Source: Mallotus nudiflorus | Lineage: Eukaryota; Streptophyta; Magnoliopsida; Malpighiales; Euphorbiaceae | Direction of reading: 5' to 3' | Length of the DNA stretch: 64,000 nt | Assembly: GCA_947683625.1 (NCBI GenBank) | Contig: CANTUR010000681.1 | Location: forward strand, 1-64,000 | Part shown: positions 49,035-62,700 of the stretch, in pieces | Numbering within the stretch: the first letter of the stretch is position 1 | Layout: every line of letters begins with the position of its first letter | Position numbers and translations under genes: made by a program | Notes under the pieces: model-generated | Database searches by the model: none | What the model saw: the letters and a program-made list of their open reading frames with translations, nothing else | What the model was told of the DNA's origin: nothing

Positions 49035-50159
49035 TTTGTTTTAAATGAATTTTATGTTATATGTATTTAGTATAAATTTGAAATTTAAAATAATATATTA
49101 TTTAGACAAATATATTATTTTAAGCTAATATTTTATGGAGTGAGCATTTTGTAACATAAAAATGATAAAAGGAGCATTTGGGTCGCATAAAAAAATTGAC
49201 TTAAAATTATAGAATCCATTTAGAAATTCTAACTTCTGTTTTGTTAGAATTTGCTATAATTACAACCAATGTCACAAATTAAAAAAGTTGAAATTACAAA
49301 TGAATTACACTAAGTTTTCATTTAAACCAAACACACTAAACTTAAATTTACAAACGAATTTTATATAATATATAAAATTCATATATACCAAACACACTCA
49401 TAGTAGATAAGAAGAGGAATTTTGTGTTTGTTTCTGTTATGTTTAATATTTTTATTTTCTTGTTTAATAAAAAATATCTAATTTATATTTATAAATTGAG
49501 AGATCAATATTACATTTTATATTTTATTTATAGAAATTACATTTCAAGAGTTGGTTAAACCGATAAATCAAACCCAACTTCTAAATTGAGAAACTCTTAA
49601 TATATTCTATTTAATAGTTAGATTTATAACAATACGGACACATTACGATTTTATTGATCATGTCTAAAACATTCCAGGATGTATATCACACTCATAATTA
49701 ACATTTTATAGTTACAAATTTTATAATTTGTTAAATTATTATTTTAAATAGTTTATGGTTTTTAAATCTTATTATTATTATTATTATTAGTAGCAGCAAT
49801 AACAAAAAGTAAGAATATGTAATGAACATTATATAACAATTTAAATTTAAAACCTAAAAATAAGAAAATCGTATCAAATATTAAAATCAAGTCATTTGCA
49901 CTTATTTGGTTAAAACTGATTATGTCAATTTTATTCAACAATTCTTTTTGGAGACTAATTTTAATATATTTATATATTTGTTATTTATTTATTTTAGATT
50001 TTATTGATTTTTTGACAAAAAATAATATGTTATTATTCTCGATTTTGTACTATAAATTTAATGTGCAATGTTTAAATTTCTGAATTTTCATTTTAAATTT
50101 CCAAGTGAAACACATAGATTTTGCTGCCAACACATTTTTAGCAATTTGAAAAAAAAAAA
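49035..50159. other. AT-rich intergenic DNA
   Basis: I see no gene here. It is AT-rich sequence with a small (TTA)n run near 49770, before the MULE fragment. Confidence 0.55.
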
Positions 50160-50717
50160 AATTCTAGCGTGGGGTTAAGAAAGGAATTTTGGGCAAAAGT
50201 TAGGACAACATATGGATTTGAATTTTGGAAGCAAATCAAGATAATTAAGGCAACAAATGATGGAAAGGCTACAGATTGGCTACTTGCAATTCCTCTTCAA
50301 CAATGGGCAAGACATGCATTCAATGATGATGCCAAATGTGATGACATCACCAATAACATGACTGAATCATTTAATGTCAGGATTGGAAAGGTATGATTAG
50401 ATTACATAAAAGATTTGCAAAGTCTTGTACTTGGGAAGAAGATCACCTCACACCCATGGCAAAACATAAGCTGAAACAGATAACCAAGGACAACAGAAAA
50501 TGTTCTTTGTTGCCTAGAAACAATGATTAGTTTGAAGTGTAGGATGGGTAACCAATATATTCTGTGGGAGAAGAAATGCAGCTGAGCAGTTTGGCCTGTT
50601 GCAGGCATGCGTTGTAAGCATGCAGCTCTGTGTATTGGTTATAAGAGAGGAAAGATTGAACACTTCTGCCATGAATTTTTTCATGTGAAGACCTACCAAG
50701 CAACATAAGAAGGAGTT
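50160..50717 (+). pseudogene. Decayed MULE (Mutator-like) transposase fragment
   Basis: The first part (about 50169-50398) reads WARHAFNDDAKCDDITNNMTESFNVRIGK, matching the conserved segment of plant MULE transposases that follows the catalytic core (the N-N-M-T/S-E-S-F-N signature). The rest is broken by stops and shifts but still shows, in pieces, a SWIM-type zinc finger (Cys, His in CKHAALCIGYKRGKIEHFCH, about 50600-50665) and the tail HVKTYQATY. The catalytic DDE part is missing and no terminal inverted repeats were found. A CACTA-type end abuts its 3' end. Confidence 0.8.
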
Positions 50718-51562
50718 CACTACAAGAAATCACACATTTTATGACGAATTTCTCTGCTATACATAAAATTTTGTCATAATTTATTAAGTAAAGATTATGA
50801 ATTCATAATTGTTGCTATAACATTTCATTTTGTGACAATTTTTATTTGTCATTGTTAACAATTTTTAAATTGTCACTATATTGCATATTTGATGATGATT
50901 TAAAAAAAAATTGTCATTTTCATTTTTAAAGGTAGAATTTTGCATAAAAATTTATGAAGAGAAATCTTTTGGTGACAAATTGATAGTCAATGATGACGAA
51001 GGCCAGTGTGACAAAATATTTTTTTTGACGACACAGTATTTTGTCACTAATTAGTTGCAAACATTAGTGACAGAACACATTTGTCACCATTGTTCATATT
51101 TAGTGATGATGAACATTGATTCGCCACGATTGTATTTGGAGGCAAAATTTAATATAAAAAGTTTTTAAGGAAAATTTTTTTAAGATAGAAAATTTGTAAG
51201 TTATGACAATTTTTATTATCACAAATATTATTTGATATGATGGGATAATTTTTGTCATTAATTAGGTGAGTGGATAACTGATGAAACTATTTTGTCATAA
51301 ATTTTTAAATGAAATGACGATGTATGCATATGCATGACAATTTTTTTTAGGCAAATTTTTTTATAGAATATTGTGGAGGTAACTTTTAAGTAATTGAGAT
51401 AATAATCTATGACCACTGTTATTTCCATAAGTATTAATTTTATATGATGAGATAATAATTCGTCATATATTAGGTGAATGGATAAATGATTGAACTGTTT
51501 TGTGATAAATATTTATATCTAATGATGCATGCAAAATCATCACTGTCTATATAGGGGTAAAT
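50718..51562 (+). mobile_element. CACTA-type (En/Spm) transposon end with subterminal repeats (truncated)
   Basis: CACTACAAGAAAT at 50718 is the canonical terminal inverted repeat of plant CACTA elements. The following 840 bp contain many short motifs of the type TTTGTCA and TGACAAA on both strands, as in CACTA subterminal regions. I found no opposite end (TTTCTTGTAGTG), and an LTR fragment begins at 51563, so only one end is visible. No transposase is seen. The abutting MULE piece may have been captured or simply be the insertion site. Confidence 0.6.
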
Positions 51563-51909
51563 TGTCACGACCCAACCCGGGAGTCATGACCGACGCTAAG
51601 GGAACGAGATTATTTCAAATTCAGAACCCGTAGCAAGCCTTAAAAATAAAAGCACATGCAGTAAATAAATATAAAGTATGACTGAATTAAAACTTTTCAA
51701 ATTATATCTATAAATATAAATACTCAATATCCTTTTATAAATAAAAATATTCATACAATATTCAAATACAATACTCTGATACAAATAACTCAACTACTAC
51801 AACAATACTACTAATGCAGTTTCTAGATTACAAATCAGAGTCTAAATATACATTTACATGATCTAGCCGGGGCAAAAGAACACAGATAAAGAGCAATACT
51901 ACTGAGGTC
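51563..51909 (-). mobile_element. Truncated LTR fragment of the same retrotransposon superfamily
   Basis: It starts TGTCACGACCC, like the reverse-oriented LTRs of the nest, and continues with CATGACCG and GAACCCGTAGCAAGCCTTA, then a diverged stretch resembling solo LTR D down to ACTGAGGTC. After about 350 bp similarity stops abruptly. No partner end or target duplication was found. Confidence 0.8.
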
Positions 51910-52203
51910 AAAATATTTATATAACAATTTGATATTAACTTAATACAGTTATAATTCATTACAATTTTTTATAAATCTTTTATTTAAATAATTATATGAT
52001 ATTCCTTTAATATTTTTTAAAATTAATTTTTCTCAATTTTATAATTGATTTCATATAAAAAAATATTATGGTCATAATTAATTATAAGATAATAAAAAAT
52101 TATTAGTTATTTTTGTCATAAAAAAGTTAAAAATAATAAAATTTATATTTTCTTTATAAAAAAAATTTAAATATTACAACCCACCCCATAATTTGATGTA
52201 TTT
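51910..52203. other. AT-rich intergenic DNA
   Basis: Very AT-rich sequence between the LTR fragment and the second GST duplication. I see nothing recognisable. Confidence 0.55.
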
Positions 52204-52834
52204 TTTAAGTTCAACGAATAATTAAATGATAAATATTAATTAATTTAATTATAACTTTTTTTATTAAAAAAATCTATATAGATTACGCATCATCCATGAC
52301 AAGGTATATGACATTACGAAAAAAAAAAAAAGGACATTGCTAGTCTTGGTTAGCTTTTATCATTTTCTACATTGCTACATATTTAAAATATAGTTGCATC
52401 CATCACCAACACCCGTTGAATTGAATCCGTGATAGTGAACTATTTTCATTTAAACTAAATTTTAAATTAAAATGAAAATTTTAATATATATTATTGTACT
52501 AAATTAATTGGTGAGATATCTTTAATATTTTTATAATTTTATTTAAATTAAATTGAAATAATTAAAGTTTAGTAAATTATTTTCTTGACGTTGACAGTGT
52601 AAATTGAAATTATAAAAAAAAAAAGTTGCGTCCAATTCAATTGCAATTTGAATACTTCGATGCAATCTTCTCTACCAACTCAATTAGACCAAAAAAAGTG
52701 CTTATTCCAATTTTGCCTGGCCTAGAGACTTATCAATGAACAAAATTTCAAACAAGAACAACAGTTCATTGAAAAAAATTGTAATAATTCAACCCTCAAA
52801 CTTTCTGTCCAAGCAAGACGATTCCATTCGTGGG

Positions 52835-52846
52835 TATATAAAAATA
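52835..52846 (+). promoter_or_regulatory. TATA box of GST copy 2
   Basis: TATATAAAAATA lies 53 bases before the ATG at 52900 and is identical to copy 1. Confidence 0.7.
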
Positions 52847-52899
52847 GAGTGGTTTGGGTGAAGAAAGTCACAAACACACTCACACAAACCTCTCAAGAT

Positions 52900-54071
52900 A
52901 TGGTTGAAGTTAAATTACATGGAACGTGGCCTAGTCCCTTTAGTTACAGAGTGAAATGGGTTCTGGAGCTTAAGGGCATACCATATGAATATATAGAAGA
53001 AGATCTGTCCAACAAAAGTGCTTTGCTTCTACAGTATAACCCTGTTCACAAGAAAATACCAGTACTGGTCCATCGTGGGAAGCCTATTTGTGAGTCCATG
53101 ATAATACTAGAGTACCTGGACGAGACATGGCCGCAGAACCCATTGCTGCCTAGTGACCCTTATGAAAGAGCTGTGGCCAGGTTTTGGGTTAAATTTATTG
53201 AAGATAAGGTATGTTAAATTTCTCACCACTCTATCGTAGTTAGGATTTCTTTTTCGGCCAGTACAGTAATGGAGGAAGGAGTTGAAACTCAAACTCGAGT
53301 CACTTAAGTATCAGAAATAAATTTTGGCCATTTGACACACCGGCATCATGCTTAAAATTAAAACCATGATTATTTGATTATTCAAATTTAAACAATTATT
53401 GTTTCATATATAATCTCTGACTATGATACAATATTGCTTATTAGTACTTATAGGATTATAGGCACTATTTGTTAGTGTTAGCGGTTACCTAGTAACATTA
53501 AACACCACATTACTGGGGACTATCTAACTGTTAACAGTGTTAATTGAAATATAATTTTCTATGTCATTGTGGGAATTCAAACTGAAGATTTAAGTTATAA
53601 ATGTCTTAGCGTAGAGCATTTGATTTAGCCTTATAAATAATAAATGATTTCTCAACTTTGAGTGATAATTGCTTTTTCATATATTGGTACTTAGTTATTG
53701 GCACTTAATCACAGGGACCAACAATGTGGATGATATACCGAAAGAGTGGAGAAGAGCAAGAAAAGGCAGTGAAGGACAGCTTGGAGATACTAAAAACCAT
53801 TGAAAAACAGGCCATGGGATCAGTAAAGAAATATTTTGGTGGAGACAAAATTGGGATAGTGGACATTGCCTTCTGTGGTATTGCTCACTGGCTAGGAGTT
53901 ATCGAAGAAGTTGCAGGCGTAAAACTACTTGAACCCCACAAATTCCCAAGGTTGCATGCATGGACTAACAACTTCAAGGAAGCACCCATCATCAAAGAAA
54001 ATCTTCCAGATACAGACCAAATGGTAGCCTTCTTCAAAGGTGTTAGAGAGAAGATACTAGCATCAGCATGA
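52900..54071 (+). CDS. Tau-class glutathione S-transferase (intact)
   Basis: This enzyme would be a cytosolic homodimer conjugating glutathione to xenobiotics, lipid peroxides or other electrophiles. Two exons, 52900-53208 and 53715-54071, are joined across a 506-bp phase-0 intron with GT-AG ends and give 221 residues, normal for the class. The N-terminal thioredoxin-like domain (about 1-80) has the catalytic Ser12 in PSPFSYRV, KKIPVL and the glutathione-gamma-glutamyl contact Glu65-Ser66. The C-terminal helical domain begins near SDPYERAVARFW (85-96) and ends KGVREKILASA. The tau class is recognised from SPF with Ser, and from EYIEEDL and YERAxARFW. The Ala/Ser-rich end carries no targeting signal. 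Its substrate cannot be read from sequence. A frameshifted paralogue lies 5.3 kb upstream and fragments of a third follow. Confidence 0.93.
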
Positions 54072-54260
54072 GTCCGTTACTATTATATATAGAGAGAGAG
54101 AGTTTGTTAATTAATGGGCTTAATCCATTATGTTTAGACAGTGATTGGTTCAATTCTGCTAAAAAACATTCATTTCATTTTGAAATGAATTCTAAATAAT
54201 GTATTCGCAAATAATTTTTATAAATATAGTGTGTTTCGTTTGAATGGATGTTTTATGAAA

Positions 54261-55096
54261 CAAATCTGCTTACTGTCCAGTGATCCTTATGAGAGAGCTG
54301 TTGCTAGGTTTTGGATCAAGTTGGCAAATAATAAGGTACAGTGTTTTATGCTGCTTCCCATCCCCGCAGAAAAATCCACAATCAATCCTAATTCATCGTT
54401 TGTAATTATTATTTCTTGAATCCAAAAAGAATTTTTACTTTCAATATCACCATATGGTAATGTGACTTCTAGCCTAAACTCAATCATTTCTTAAATTTAA
54501 TATCGTATAAATTTAAATTTGTGATTCTATCAATTTATAAACATAGCAATTTATTAATGAAATATTTTATATTTACTGAAAGAAATTAATTAATAATAAT
54601 TAGATTTAGCATATATATTATTGAATAACAATTTAAAGATATTTTATTAAATCCAATAATTTCATGCAAAGACTTCAGTATTTTGGTCAATTCAGGCTTA
54701 GATTATGCTGTTAATTAATTTTCCTTGAACATATATATGATGGCATAGTGCAGCTTCCTATGATTTTCAAAATGGTTGTTACCCACGGTGAAGAAAGAGA
54801 CCTTGGAACTACTGCAAAATCTAGAACAGCATGGTTCAATTAAAGAGAGGAAATTTTATGGAGGTGACAAGATTGGGATGGCATTGCCCACTATTTGGAA
54901 CCAGTACATGGGAGTGAAAATTTTTGAAGCTGACAAGTTGCCTTGTTTACAAGCCTGGATGAATAGTTTCAATGCAGTGCCTAATGTCAAAGACAACCTT
55001 CCTATTATCAAGAAAAAAAATAAGTACAATTCCTTAAATAAAAAAACCACACTTAAAAATATAATTATGCGAACATATATATATATAAAGAAATAG
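54261..55096 (+). pseudogene. Tau-class GST, third copy (fragments)
   Basis: Only the end of exon 1 remains (about 54268-54334, SSDPYERAVARFWIKLANNK), ending at a correct donor (AAG, then GTACAG). A 420-bp intron follows, then an exon 2 remnant from an acceptor at 54753. Exon 2 has a stop soon after its start. It then reads KKETLELLQNLEQ and YGGDKIGM, has lost a piece of the conserved core (the VDIAF region), and resumes with GVKIFEADKLPCLQAWMNSF and VKDNLP. It runs past the normal end to a stop near 55096. It is clearly more diverged from the two upstream copies than they are from each other. It has no promoter or start and is not functional. Confidence 0.85.
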
Positions 55097-56729
55097 ACCC
55101 TATATGTATTTTTTTTAAGTTAACGATGTCGGCAATTGATTTAGATTTTTGTTTTTACTTTCATTCATTGATAAATTTTTTTTCATCATAGTTATTTGTT
55201 TCAACTTTCTTGAAGTTCTTATGGAGTAACAGAACTGCTAGTATACTTACAGTATTTGATTTTATATTTAATTTTCTTCTTTAAATAAATATATATAATG
55301 ATCACTGTAAATTATATTATTTATATTCAAATTTTTTAATAATGAATTGTATAAAAAATATATATTAAAATTAAACAACATAAGATATTATGAAATATAT
55401 TATTTTTAATTAATATTATTAATATGAAATAAATCATAATGATTCGATTTGATTTTCAATTCTCAATTTACAAATTAAAATTTCAATAATTCGAATCGGA
55501 ACTTAACAACTATGACTATATGTTATCATAAAGTTATTGCAAGGTTTGAACTTGGCTTAGATTGCCATTTGCCATGTCCCTATTTTCATCACGATATATA
55601 TTTTGTATATATCTTTATTATGCAGTTTATTATTTAACATTTCTTTTAATAATATAACATTTTAACTATTCTTAATCATAAAAGTATCTATGGCACAAAA
55701 TTATAACATCTGACAGTAGTTACAAATTTCAGAATAGCATACCATCCCTCGCATTTTACTTGCTTTTTGCTCACATGCCCACCCCCAAAACATAGTGTAT
55801 CCCTTTATATTAACACCATATCATACAATAATTTGATACATTAGGTCATTCTGCAGTGTTTTATGTCCATACAAGCAAACCAGTCAGAAAATTGTTTGAT
55901 TATATATTAGGGTAAAAATATGAACTATTGAACTCCATTTTAGAAACTCACGCAGGATACAAAGAAAAACTTGCCTGCTGTAATTATATCACTTATTTAA
56001 TAAATGTGTTTTGCATTTAGTATAATACATGAGGATGTTTGCGGGCAGGGAATTATTTTGTTTTATTCAACATCAATTTGTTAAAGGAAAAGTTAAATCT
56101 TCGTAAGTTTGAAAATCAAAATTTCATTGTTTGGTTGGATATAAAAAATTATTATTAGTCCCTTTGGGGAGATCCGATAAAAAATTATTATTAAAATTTA
56201 TAATTATTATTTTGATTTAATATAAAAAAAATTATGAAAATTAGAAGACTACCATCATACCCCAATATTCAAAATCAACTGAAGAAAAAATTATCTTTAT
56301 AATAATCAAACTATGAAAGCACATCTACTGATATACATAAATCCTTAATATGAAAGGCGCTCAACAAAATTAATTAAATTAAATGGGTACATTTTAATTT
56401 TATATTCCTATTAAAAAAATTAACTTTTTCACTCTATTTGAAGAAGTGGAGATCATGAGTTTATAAATTTAATATTTCAATAAATTCTTTTTTTTTCAAA
56501 CTAAATAAGAATTTCATAATTTAAATATTAAAAAAAAAAAAACCCATTCTAGAAAAATTAGAACTAAAGATTACTTTGGTAAAATTATATATCTAAGTCC
56601 ACGACCTTATAATGCCTATACATATATACATCCACCAATACACATTCTCATATATATGTATAAATGCAAAAACGCCTGTACAAGATGATTGAGCACTTTT
56701 GGGGCAAAGGCAATCAAGCAAGGCTTACA
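55097..56729. other. AT-rich intergenic DNA between the GST cluster and ATM
   Basis: I see no gene or clear transposon here. The last 100 bases or so before 56730 would contain the 3' untranslated region of the minus-strand ATM gene. Confidence 0.55.
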
Positions 56730-59700
56730 TTACATCCAAGCTCCCCATCCAGGAAACATTTGACATAGTCGGTCAATATCAATAGCATCTTGTATAAGCT
56801 GTTGAACCTGTAAGAGGGAACCAGTCGTGTCATGTCTCGCATGTTTAAACAAACATGGACATTAGGCATTAGGAAAGTATCAAAGACTTTATTTCTTTTA
56901 ATTTTTTTATTTGAGTTTTCACACCCATGTAATACATGTTAATTCTTCAACTTAATCGAGTTTCAGTTGAGGTGTACTGCATCTTCCAGGAAGAAAAAAG
57001 TATACTTTATAGCAGAATTACCTGCCCATTTACACTTCTCAATTCACCCTCTTCATACCCATCTAATTTTTGCTTTACACGCATCAATGCACGTGCCGCA
57101 TCTTTATTCCCTTCATACTCATCCTGAGAATCTTCCAAACTTGTCTCGAGATCATCATCCATTTCCTACAGATGATCAATACACAAAACGATAAAAGAAA
57201 AAGACATAAGCAATAATACGGTCATCTTATGCCTGCTGCAACCAATTCAGAGCAATCTGAAACGATCGTGTAACTCATAGTACTGCAAGATGGAACCAGG
57301 CCAGAGCGAGTAAAATGCTATTCAACACCGTGACCTGTTGGGTGTAAAACCATTGGCATATGCAGGTGTAGGGCTTTTCTACTTTCATTGACAAATTTTC
57401 CATTGTCCTGTGAGAACTATCAATTGAGAATTTTTGTGCCATGATATATTTTAAGGAGCAGCTGTCTAGTCACTAGGATAGCTGCAACAATCAGCCTCCA
57501 TATTCACAAGGTTATTTAGTCAAAAGCTATCATTTTGACACCATGGATTTCATTTTGACAAACCATAACATCAAAGCACTATTAGGATACTTCTTTCTAT
57601 TAATAATAAAGGAGTAAATAAACATCATATGTTGTTACATCTCATTGCTCAAACATTAGATACCTTACATAAGGAAAAGGGACAAGTTGCAGAAATACCT
57701 TTTGGCGCTGCAAAGCTTTTAGAGGGGATAAAGCCCATTTGTACAAGGGATCATGGATAAACACCTGCAGACAATGCACCCAGTAATCATGAATTATAAG
57801 AGGGTGTAATTTGCTTTAAAAAGATTATTCAGCAAAGGAATCTTACTTCAACAATGGTCAGTAGGGCTTCTTTATTTGTTCTCATTACAGCCAGAGTTTC
57901 TTCACAACATCTTCTGAAAACCCCTTCTACTCCCGTAGCACCCATTCCATCGATTATGTCCCTTGTGAGTCTGAATGGAACCTACCACAGCATACCCAAA
58001 GAAGAGATAAAGCTATAAATAGACATTGAAAAAAAAAGGTAATGACACCAACAAAAATGCTGAAAGGGAAGAAAAATGGCAGGACTGAAGCGAACCCTCT
58101 CTGGTGTCTTGAGCATCAAGCCTTGCTCAAAAGCAACACCAAGATCTATGTGGACTACTTCTGCTGTGGATTGATCAATCAAAATATTCATGCAATGTCT
58201 GTCTCCAAGGCCAACAATATAGCCCACCTGGAATTAAAAACTAAAATTTACAAATCACTGAAATATTGTAAAGTTGAGGTCCAATTTACTTCACTAAGAA
58301 CAGATGCAGCTTAACTTGCTCTGCAAAATTATTATATGATCCTACTTAAAAACGACGATCAAAATAGCTTTTGGAAACTATTCCATCTCTTTAAGCTTTA
58401 TGCATTCAGTGTCTAAAAATAAAATAAGAGAGATCCTAGAAAAAATGGGGAAAAAAAACACAACAAAAAGCAGTATTTCCTATCCAAAAATATAAGACAA
58501 TAACACCATAGAGAGAATAAAATATACTGACCATAGAACTTGCTGCTACACTACGTGTGTAGGCAAGTCTCCTCTCAAACCACTCAGCTGGTTGCAAGAA
58601 TCTCTCCAGAAAAAATTGATGCATAACAGGTCTGCATTGATGTTTCAAACAAATTAAAACCGTTAGCTTAATAGCTTATAAATGTTCATCTATCCAAAAA
58701 TAAGGACAAACCTGAAATTCTCACAAACTTCCCTGAATGCTTTACACTTGTCTTTTTCCTACAGAACCATTGAATTGACATGTAAGAGATTCTGTCAACG
58801 GAATTATAATAACACTTTCCTAAACTATGTCCACACAGCCACTTCTTTTCTTGTTCCATTTTTTTTTTTTTTAAAAAAAAATTGATGCTCTATTGATGGG
58901 CATTTCATCCCTGGACAGCATTTTTATAAGAGAAGAGTGGTGGGGCCCACTTTTGGCTGGTTCCTGCCACTCTGATAAAACTGAAGTCCAAATGAAGACG
59001 AGCCATTGGTCATGGTCCTTGAACCACATAAATATTTATGAGACCAGAGATAGAATTATTATTCTAACAAACCACAGAACAATTTGATACTTGCATTTGA
59101 CATGTGCTCACGGCATTTGGGAAACGACCAGTCTCCACTTCCATAGCGACCATGGGCACCGCCATTTCTTGTGCTGAAAATTAAAGGCACGAAACAGCAG
59201 CTTTAGTCAACCATGTTGTAAATCCTACACATATATATATCCTTAAACCAATATTATTTTAACTGACCTTCCTATAAGATATTCTCCAAGAGGAAGAGTC
59301 CCATTAACCCATTCAAGAACACCAGCACTTGGCGTAAAAGGAACAACCTATTTAATTAAAAAGAAAGTACATATTTACAATTTCTAAGAACTACTTTTAA
59401 ATTGGCAGTTTTGATTCTTCTTCTGTGTATTGTAGAAGAATCAAAAAGAAAAAGTTGCTATTATTTATATAGTCCATCAGAATAAGCCATAAGACAATGA
59501 AATCGAAGTCTAGGAAAAGGATACAGAACAATCACATTCATCCTATAAATAGTACCTAGATACATCTCAGGTAACCAAGCTGACTGAGGCTGTACCTAGA
59601 ACCTACTATGCAATAGCCACATCATGATATGAATTTGTCAAGAAAATGATTTAGAAGGTGAATAATAAGACCTGAAAATCATTCCTTCTCAATGGCAATC

Positions 59701-62700
59701 AAAGCCAAAACCGACACTACTGAAAGCAAATACCTTGTATGTACGTACACCTAATCTTCTTTTCCGAGTATCTCTGTTATTCTGTAAAAATGTGTTAACC
59801 AGGCCAAAAAATTGTTCCATGACCTGCCAAATATTTAAGAGACTTTTCAGCAATGCAGATGTCATAACCCTACCTCAGTCTTAGAAGAAATTTTCCATTT
59901 TACTTAACATATCAGCACCTCAACTAAGGAAGACACAAGGAATCCCCTTGCTTTAATCCTACCAATCATTTAAGCAAGGATAGGATGATCATCATCAAGC
60001 TATTCATATACACTCCAAGTTCCCACTGGAATGAGCTGGTTCTACTCAATTTAGACAGGACTCTTGCCCCACTTCTAAGGACAGACAGAAAAGGAGATCA
60101 CTTGGATTTTCCTACTTCCTACCACAATTTCCAGTAATCAACTAAAACTTCCCAACATTAGTTTGATCAGAGAAGTAATTCAGGAAATGGGAGATATTGG
60201 TTGTCCATATGTGCTCATAGGTTCATGTCAACAGTAAAATGTCACTAATCAGAAAGTAGGAAAGAAAGGTTGGGGCAAGGCCTTCAGGACCTCTATGATT
60301 CAGCATATTGGCTTTCCTGAAACTCTATTAAACAGATGCCAAAATGGAAATGAAAAAATAATAACAATAGTTTTGAAATCTCACAGCATCTTGTCTGAGG
60401 TCATCATTTCCAGATTTTGCAAGCTGTCGATATTTTTTGCCATCTGAACCAAGGCATTCAACCACTTTCGGGGCATTAATACCATTCATCACCCTGCAGA
60501 TTGTGCAAACATAGATTGAAAATCAGCAACAAGTGTGGGTACTGTAGCAGAAAAACCATATATCAAGGCAACACAAAGGTGCGTTCAGATCAAGAAGACA
60601 CACATAATGGAATCTGCTAATCCTTTGAAGTATGGGAAGGAACCATCACTATAATTACAATTAGGATCAAGTGGAAAATTAGCCGTCACCACAGGTACCT
60701 GAGGCCAGAAAAACAAAGAGAGATAATAATGGAAAATAAATGAGCAATTATCATAAATGTATGTTTTCAATTAAGAGCAAGAACAAAAGGAACATGAATA
60801 TCTGCAGCTTTAAGGAGAAACACTCAAATCAGATGACAGTGCCATGATAATGCACTTACAAGTTCTAATTGTCGAACACTGCGGATTTCCCTAGGTAGTG
60901 TCACTCTTTTGTTGGTGTCCTGCAAGACATGTTCATTAAGTTATTTGTGTGACATTAGCTGTTCTCTCCTGACATTTCTTCTCGTTTATATATATTAATC
61001 AAATAAGGTCAAGTAAGAGAACTTAATGTAGTTCTCACAGCAAGAACCACAAAGATATTTAACTTCAAAATGCCCTGACAAACCTCTTTCTTTGTTTCAA
61101 GTTCTGCAAGTTTTATATAGATCTCAACCATCTGTCTCATCTGCAGGGATAACATAGAACAGAAACAAACACTTCATGAAAAAATTTTAAATGATAAAAA
61201 TTTTTTGAATGAGTACGAAATGAAAAATAAGTGTTGCAAATACTTGTCCAATAACAGCTCCATGATAGGACGATAACTCATCCATAAGATTTCTTGCTGA
61301 AAGTATTTTATCCGAATCTACAACAAATGAATTTCTACTCCGCTGCTTATCCTTGATTCGGTCACCATTTGCAAGAGCTAGAAGCTAGCAACAAAAGAGA
61401 GAAATGAATTGCGCAATAAAGAGAAGTCAAATAATTTTCAATTAAGTTCATTCTTGCTAACTTAGGCCATTAAAAACTCCAAACCTAAACACCTGAAAAA
61501 GTGTATGGTATGGATGGTCTATGGCCATTTTCTTCACAAGGGAAACCAAAGCAAACTGCAAAATTGAAAAATAAAGATTAAGAAAATCCAACTTCAACAA
61601 AAGATGTGAAAAAAGAAAGACCCAAAAAAAAGGGAACCTGAAAATTTTGAGGTCCCATTCCATCTTTTGAACTCCCCATTCTTGAAGCAATTTGATAAAC
61701 TAATGGGACAAATTTATATGACTGAACCTATGTACAATTTCAAAAAGAGGTCAAAGACTGAGGAAAAATATGCAAAAACAGTCAACAGTATATAACATCT
61801 TTAAAAAAGGGAGTCAAACATCTATAATAACATTTATAACCAGAGCTCCCATTGAGTGTTACCTCATCAATAGTGTTAAGCATGTTGTTGACAACATTTT
61901 GTCTAGAAGATAGACCAAACCACAATGAAACAAGTTGAAACACCTGAAAGCATAATAAAATAAGATATATGCAATATTTAAAGTCTAATTTCAGTATACA
62001 AGAAATTTAGAAGTACGGCATCTAATATTTGTAATTACACAAACTCTAAGGTATTATCTTTTTGTAATATTTAAAAATCTTATTTACAGAACTTTCTTGA
62101 TTTACGATTGTTTAACTGTTTCTAGTCTTGTTTAGGACTGCTGAATGCAAAGAGCACGAGGATTGCAAGTCTCAGATGCCCTGTCGCTTCAGTCTACATA
62201 TCCCAATACTTGTTATGGATAATTTTGCTATTTTAAGTTTTATACGCAATTCCCTCCTTGGGTGTGACTCCTTTGGAACTCCTAAGTACCTATAATTGTG
62301 ACTTTAAAAGCTTTTCCACCTTTCATTTTTTCTTTTCCCTTACAACAAGATTTGAAATTTCAGCATACCAACTGCTTATTATCTGCAAAAATTAATGTAT
62401 AATTGTTTACTTTAAATCTGTCCTACAACAGTTTTATAAGAGTTGTAAAGTTTAAGCTACTCAGCTCATTGTTCTATATAATTAATGCATGGTTAGAACA
62501 GAGTAATGAGATAATAAGCACATACCACTCGTACATCATATTTGTTGCCTATGACCAGACAACGTTTATATCCCTCCAATGCCAAGCTGAGAAAATTGTC
62601 CCTATCATCCTGAAAGGATGAAGATAAGTGTTTTAAACAGCTTGACTGGAAACTATTATGTTAGAACAGTTGTATGCTTTAACAGTTTTATACTTAAATG

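Larger units (their letters stand above)
52204..54260 (+). repeat. Direct duplication carrying a GST gene, copy 2
   Basis: Partner of 46914-49034. Its right edge coincides with the start of a third GST fragment, suggesting that the breakpoint lay inside or next to an existing GST cluster. Confidence 0.9.

Noticed and set aside
50402..50733. Minus-strand open frames over the MULE remnant
   Set aside because: Shadow frames of the plus-strand transposase remnant.
58682..59087. Plus-strand open frames in the ATM region
   Set aside because: They overlap well-supported ATM exons and introns on the minus strand and match nothing I recognise.
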